NCBI GenBank assembly: GCA_902495945.1
Contig: CABUZD010000015.1
Coordinates: 1-23,422 of the forward strand
Direction of reading: 5' to 3'
Length of the DNA: 23,422 bases
Source: an uncultured Collinsella sp.
GTDB taxonomy: Bacteria > Actinomycetota > Coriobacteriia > Coriobacteriales > Coriobacteriaceae
Positions 21,326 through 23,422 of this stretch are shown piece by piece. The notes under the pieces are model-generated. The model did no database searches and was not told the DNA's origin. It saw only the letters and a list, made by a program, of their open reading frames with translations. How positions within the stretch are numbered: position 1 is the stretch's first letter; each line of letters starts with the position of its first letter. The position numbers and the translations under genes are program-made.

Positions 21326-21404
21326 GCGTCTTTTTCTTTTTTCTTTCTCGAACTTCTTAGATAAAAGTAATATGGGTGCCCTGTTGAGGGTTATACTTAC
21401 TTTT
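21317..21404. promoter_or_regulatory. Three AAAAGTAA motifs: candidate operators of the GntR regulator
   Basis: AAAAGTAA at 21317-21324 and 21363-21370, and its inverse TTACTTTT at 21397-21404. The first overlaps the GH1 -35 box; the third lies between a candidate -35 (TTGAGG, 21384-21389) and -10 (TATTCA, 21406-21411) of the regulator's own gene. The region 21300-21425 is markedly A+T-rich. Binding is inferred from position only. Confidence 0.5.
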
Positions 21405-21433
21405 GTATTCATATATGTCGGAAAGGAGGTTCC

Positions 21434-22153
21434 ATGATTCCCAAATACGAGGCGATAGCTGCAGATATTCGTCGAAGTATCGAGGATGGCGCTCTTAAAC
21501 CGGGCGACAAGCTTCCCACCGTCGTTGAGTTCTGCGAGCTCTATAGCGTTTCCAAAATCACCGTCAAACGAGCTATTGAACAAATCACCGAGGAAGGTCT
21601 TATTACCAGCCGACGCGGATCGGGTACCTACGTTAAGGACACGGCGGGGCTTCCCGGCCAGGCGTTTTTCCAGGGCAAAAACGACCGTGCCCAGGGTTTT
21701 TCGTATGAGCACCGCGGGGAGAAGGTGACCTCGGTGGTCTACGATTTCTCGATCGTTAATCCACCGGCGGACATCGCAGCCCAGCTGGGAATTGCCGAGG
21801 ATGACTTTGCCTATCACGTCGTGCGCGTGCGTCAGGCCGATGAGAAGCCCATCGTTATCGAGTACACCTACATGCCCCTCGAGCTGATTCCGGGGCTGAA
21901 AAAGAAGGACCTATACGGATCGCTCTACCGATTCATCCGCGAGCAATGTGGGCTGAAGATTTCGAGCTTTCACCGTACCATTCGCGCCGTGGCAGCAACC
22001 GAGGAAGAAGCTGAGCGCCTGGATACCAAACCCGGCTCTCCCCTGCTCGAACTCAACCAGATTGGCTTCTTGGATAGCGGCGCCGCCTTTGAGTATTCGG
22101 TCTCGCGCAACGTTGGCGACCGCTTTGAGTTGCACAACGTAACGTTGGCATAG
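21434..22153 (+). CDS. GntR/HutC-family transcriptional regulator
   Basis: 239 residues. N-terminal winged helix-turn-helix (about 1-70) with LKPGDKLPTVVEFCELYSV and ITVKRAIEQ, then GLITSRRGSGTYV closing the wing, and a UTRA effector-binding domain (about 90-235). HutC-type members usually sense a sugar phosphate or other small metabolite. Divergent from the GH1-PTS operon across a 303-base gap with repeated AAAAGTAA sites, so it most likely represses that operon and itself until a phospho-sugar binds. ATG 21434 with AAAGGAGG 4 bases upstream. Confidence 0.94.
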   Translation: MIPKYEAIAADIRRSIEDGALKPGDKLPTVVEFCELYSVSKITVKRAIEQITEEGLITSRRGSGTYVKDTAGLPGQAFFQGKNDRAQGFSYEHRGEKVTSVVYDFSIVNPPADIAAQLGIAEDDFAYHVVRVRQADEKPIVIEYTYMPLELIPGLKKKDLYGSLYRFIREQCGLKISSFHRTIRAVAATEEEAERLDTKPGSPLLELNQIGFLDSGAAFEYSVSRNVGDRFELHNVTLA

Positions 22154-22227
22154 GTTTTTGTAGTCATGCGGGCGCTCGTTTTGAGCAGTTTTACGCGGCG
22201 CCCACGCAGCACAATGGGAGTATGAAC

Positions 22228-23160
22228 ATGTCCGATTTGATTAAACTGACGCCGATCTTCCACGAGAAGATCTGGGGCGGCCGTCAACTCGAAACCGTAT
22301 TTGGTTACGACATTCCCGATGGTCCCATCGGTGAGTGTTGGGCCATCTCGGCCCACCCCAACGGTGACTGCCAGATTGCGGAGGGCCCGTATGCAGGCCA
22401 CACGCTTTCGTGGCTGTGGGCCGAGCACCGCGAGCTCTTTGGCAACTGCGAGGGCAAGGAGTTCCCGCTGCTCATTAAGATTCTGGACGCCAAGGACGAC
22501 CTTTCGATCCAGATTCATCCCAACGACGAGTACGCCGCTGAGCACGAGAACGGTAGCCTGGGCAAAACCGAGTGCTGGTATGTGCTGGATTGCGAGCCTG
22601 GCGCCACGATCATCGTCGGCCAGCGCGCGCATGACCGCGCCGAGGCCGCACAGATGATCAAGGACGGCCGCTGGGACGACATGCTCAACGTACTGCCGAT
22701 CCACAAGGGCGACTTTTTCCAGATTGATTCCGGTACCGTGCACGCCATCAAGACCGGCACGCTCATTTTGGAGACGCAGCAGTCGAGCGACGTGACGTAT
22801 CGCCTGTACGACTACGACCGTCCCGGCACCGACGGCAAGCTGCGTCCGCTGCACATTGAGCAGAGCCTCGACTGCATAAACTTTGATGCTCAGGCTCCGA
22901 CCGACGGCACGATAACCGCGCCCGAGGTGGACGGCGTGACCGAGCTCGAGTCCAACCCCTGCTACACCGTCGATCGCGTGCGCGTCAACGGCAGCAAGAC
23001 CCTCGACCAGCGCTGGCCCTTCATGTGCCTGTCGGTCATCGACGGCAAAGGCACCGTCTGCGGCGACCCCGTCCACAAGGGAAGCCACCTGCTGGCCCCC
23101 AGTACCGTGGACAAGATCGAGCTCGAGGGCAATATGGAACTGATTATCAGCCACCTCTAG
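22228..23160 (+). CDS. manA: Class I mannose-6-phosphate isomerase
   Basis: 310 residues, the short form (B. subtilis ManA/Pmi-like). Interconverts mannose-6-phosphate and fructose-6-phosphate. Zinc ligands are visible as Q95 and H97 (QIHPND), E115 (GKTECW) and H172 (SGTVHAI), with catalytic-site R192 in TYRLYDYDR. I chose ATG 22228 (GGGAG 7 bases upstream) over the ATG two codons earlier, which lies too close to that site. It follows the regulator gene on the same strand by 74 bases, so the two may share a transcript. Confidence 0.93.
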   Translation: MSDLIKLTPIFHEKIWGGRQLETVFGYDIPDGPIGECWAISAHPNGDCQIAEGPYAGHTLSWLWAEHRELFGNCEGKEFPLLIKILDAKDDLSIQIHPNDEYAAEHENGSLGKTECWYVLDCEPGATIIVGQRAHDRAEAAQMIKDGRWDDMLNVLPIHKGDFFQIDSGTVHAIKTGTLILETQQSSDVTYRLYDYDRPGTDGKLRPLHIEQSLDCINFDAQAPTDGTITAPEVDGVTELESNPCYTVDRVRVNGSKTLDQRWPFMCLSVIDGKGTVCGDPVHKGSHLLAPSTVDKIELEGNMELIISHL

Positions 23161-23185
23161 GTCGCAACAACAACCCAAACGCGAC

Positions 23186-23221
23186 AAGGGGCTCCCCCGT
23201 TCTTCAACGGGGGAGCCCCTT
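23186..23221. terminator. Hairpin between convergent genes
   Basis: Perfect 16-bp stem AAGGGGCTCCCCCGTT / AACGGGGGAGCCCCTT with a CTTC loop, between the manA stop and the stop of the partial gene on the other strand. Very stable; its A/T ends act as short U-tails. Confidence 0.8.
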
Positions 23222-23236
23222 GCCATGTCTAAGTAT

Positions 23237-23422
23237 TCAGCCCACCCGGCTCTCCAGATCAAAAAGCGAACGAGCAAAGCGACGTTCGTCCAGCAACGTT
23301 ACCCAAGGACCCGGGCGGGCGTATGGGGCAACATCGATCGCGAGTTCCGCACGCAAAGGAGGCCACTTAATGTGGCCTCCGTCTTGCGCAGGACTGCCCG
23401 AGCAGGCGATGTTGCCCCATAC
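23237..23422 (-). CDS. 3' end of an unknown protein, cut by the window edge
   Basis: An open frame with no stop enters from the right edge and ends at TGA 23239-23237, giving 61 residues: it starts VWGNIACSGSPAQDGG and ends DERRFARSLFDLESRVG. About 61% of its codons end in G or C, somewhat lower than the neighbouring genes. A strong hairpin follows its stop at 16 bases, as expected for a real gene end. I do not recognise the family. The frame includes two inverted repeats (23321-23422), which is odd for coding DNA, so a non-coding palindromic element remains possible. Confidence 0.45.
   Translation of the reverse strand, partial: VWGNIACSGSPAQDGGHIKWPPLRAELAIDVAPYARPGPWVTLLDERRFARSLFDLESRVG
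23321..23422. repeat. Nested palindrome with perfect 16-bp outer arms
   Basis: GTATGGGGCAACATCG (23321-23336) is exactly inverted at 23407-23422, the last bases of the window, so it may extend further. Inside, GGAGGCCAC / GTGGCCTCC (23358-23366 / 23372-23380) around TTAAT, with outer CGCAA/TTGCG pairs (23352-23356 / 23384-23388). Confidence 0.75.

Noticed and set aside
21970..23277. A 435-codon open frame on the minus strand
   Set aside because: Antisense to manA and the end of the regulator gene, both clearly recognised; composition is that of a shadow frame.
1..23422. CRISPR array, tRNA or rRNA gene, or complete insertion sequence
   Set aside because: No regularly spaced identical repeats, no cloverleaf or rRNA-like stretch, and no transposase or integrase frame was found on either strand.

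Overview
The window looks like chromosomal DNA of a G+C-rich, anaerobic, sugar-fermenting actinobacterium of the class Coriobacteriia, most likely Collinsella or a close relative. This is inferred from several things: strong GC bias at third codon positions, TTG/GTG starts behind strong AGGAGG-type ribosome sites, a PTS of the lactose/cellobiose family, a fused archaeal-type topoisomerase I, a family II pyrophosphatase, a type Ic aspartate aminotransferase, and many small palindromic intergenic repeats of a kind I associate with that genus. No database search was possible. I see no rRNA, tRNA, CRISPR array, prophage or complete insertion sequence.

Layout. Positions 1-4561, all on the minus strand, hold a tmk-holB-ricT-comF housekeeping run plus the 5' end of an unknown gene. 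tmk, holB and ricT are packed head to tail and are probably cotranscribed; comF follows behind a strong hairpin. Positions 4562-5905 hold a plus-strand gene for a zinc-ribbon, single-pass membrane protein, flanked on both sides by copies of one palindromic repeat family. Positions 5906-11035 (minus) hold tatA-tatC-hypA-hypB-topA: twin-arginine export, nickel insertion for a hydrogenase or other Ni enzyme, and a topoisomerase with four zinc ribbons and a histone-like tail. Positions 11189-12859 (minus) hold an orphan STAS protein and the aminotransferase. At 13009-13263 (plus) is a small unknown gene, followed by an AT-richer 236-bp MITE-like interval. Positions 13596-17218 (minus) hold nhaA, ppaC and a ROK glucokinase; nhaA has a terminator hairpin in its leader.

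Positions 17460-21130 (minus) form a beta-glucoside utilisation locus: GH1 glycosidase, then PTS IIC, IIB and IIA. The divergent gene at 21434-22153 (plus) is a GntR/HutC regulator, and its likely operators (AAAAGTAA, three copies) lie between the two and overlap the -35 of the glycosidase promoter. manA follows on the plus strand, then a hairpin and the 3' end of a minus-strand gene cut by the window.

How the genes work together: the PTS would import and phosphorylate a beta-disaccharide, the GH1 enzyme would split it into glucose-6-phosphate and free glucose, and the ROK kinase just downstream would phosphorylate the free glucose. The most interesting unexplained structure lies between genes: two families of palindromic repeats (one copy overlaps a stop codon, another sits in the presumed 5' UTR of the glycosidase gene), a hairpin that buries the comF ribosome site, and an attenuator-like leader before nhaA.
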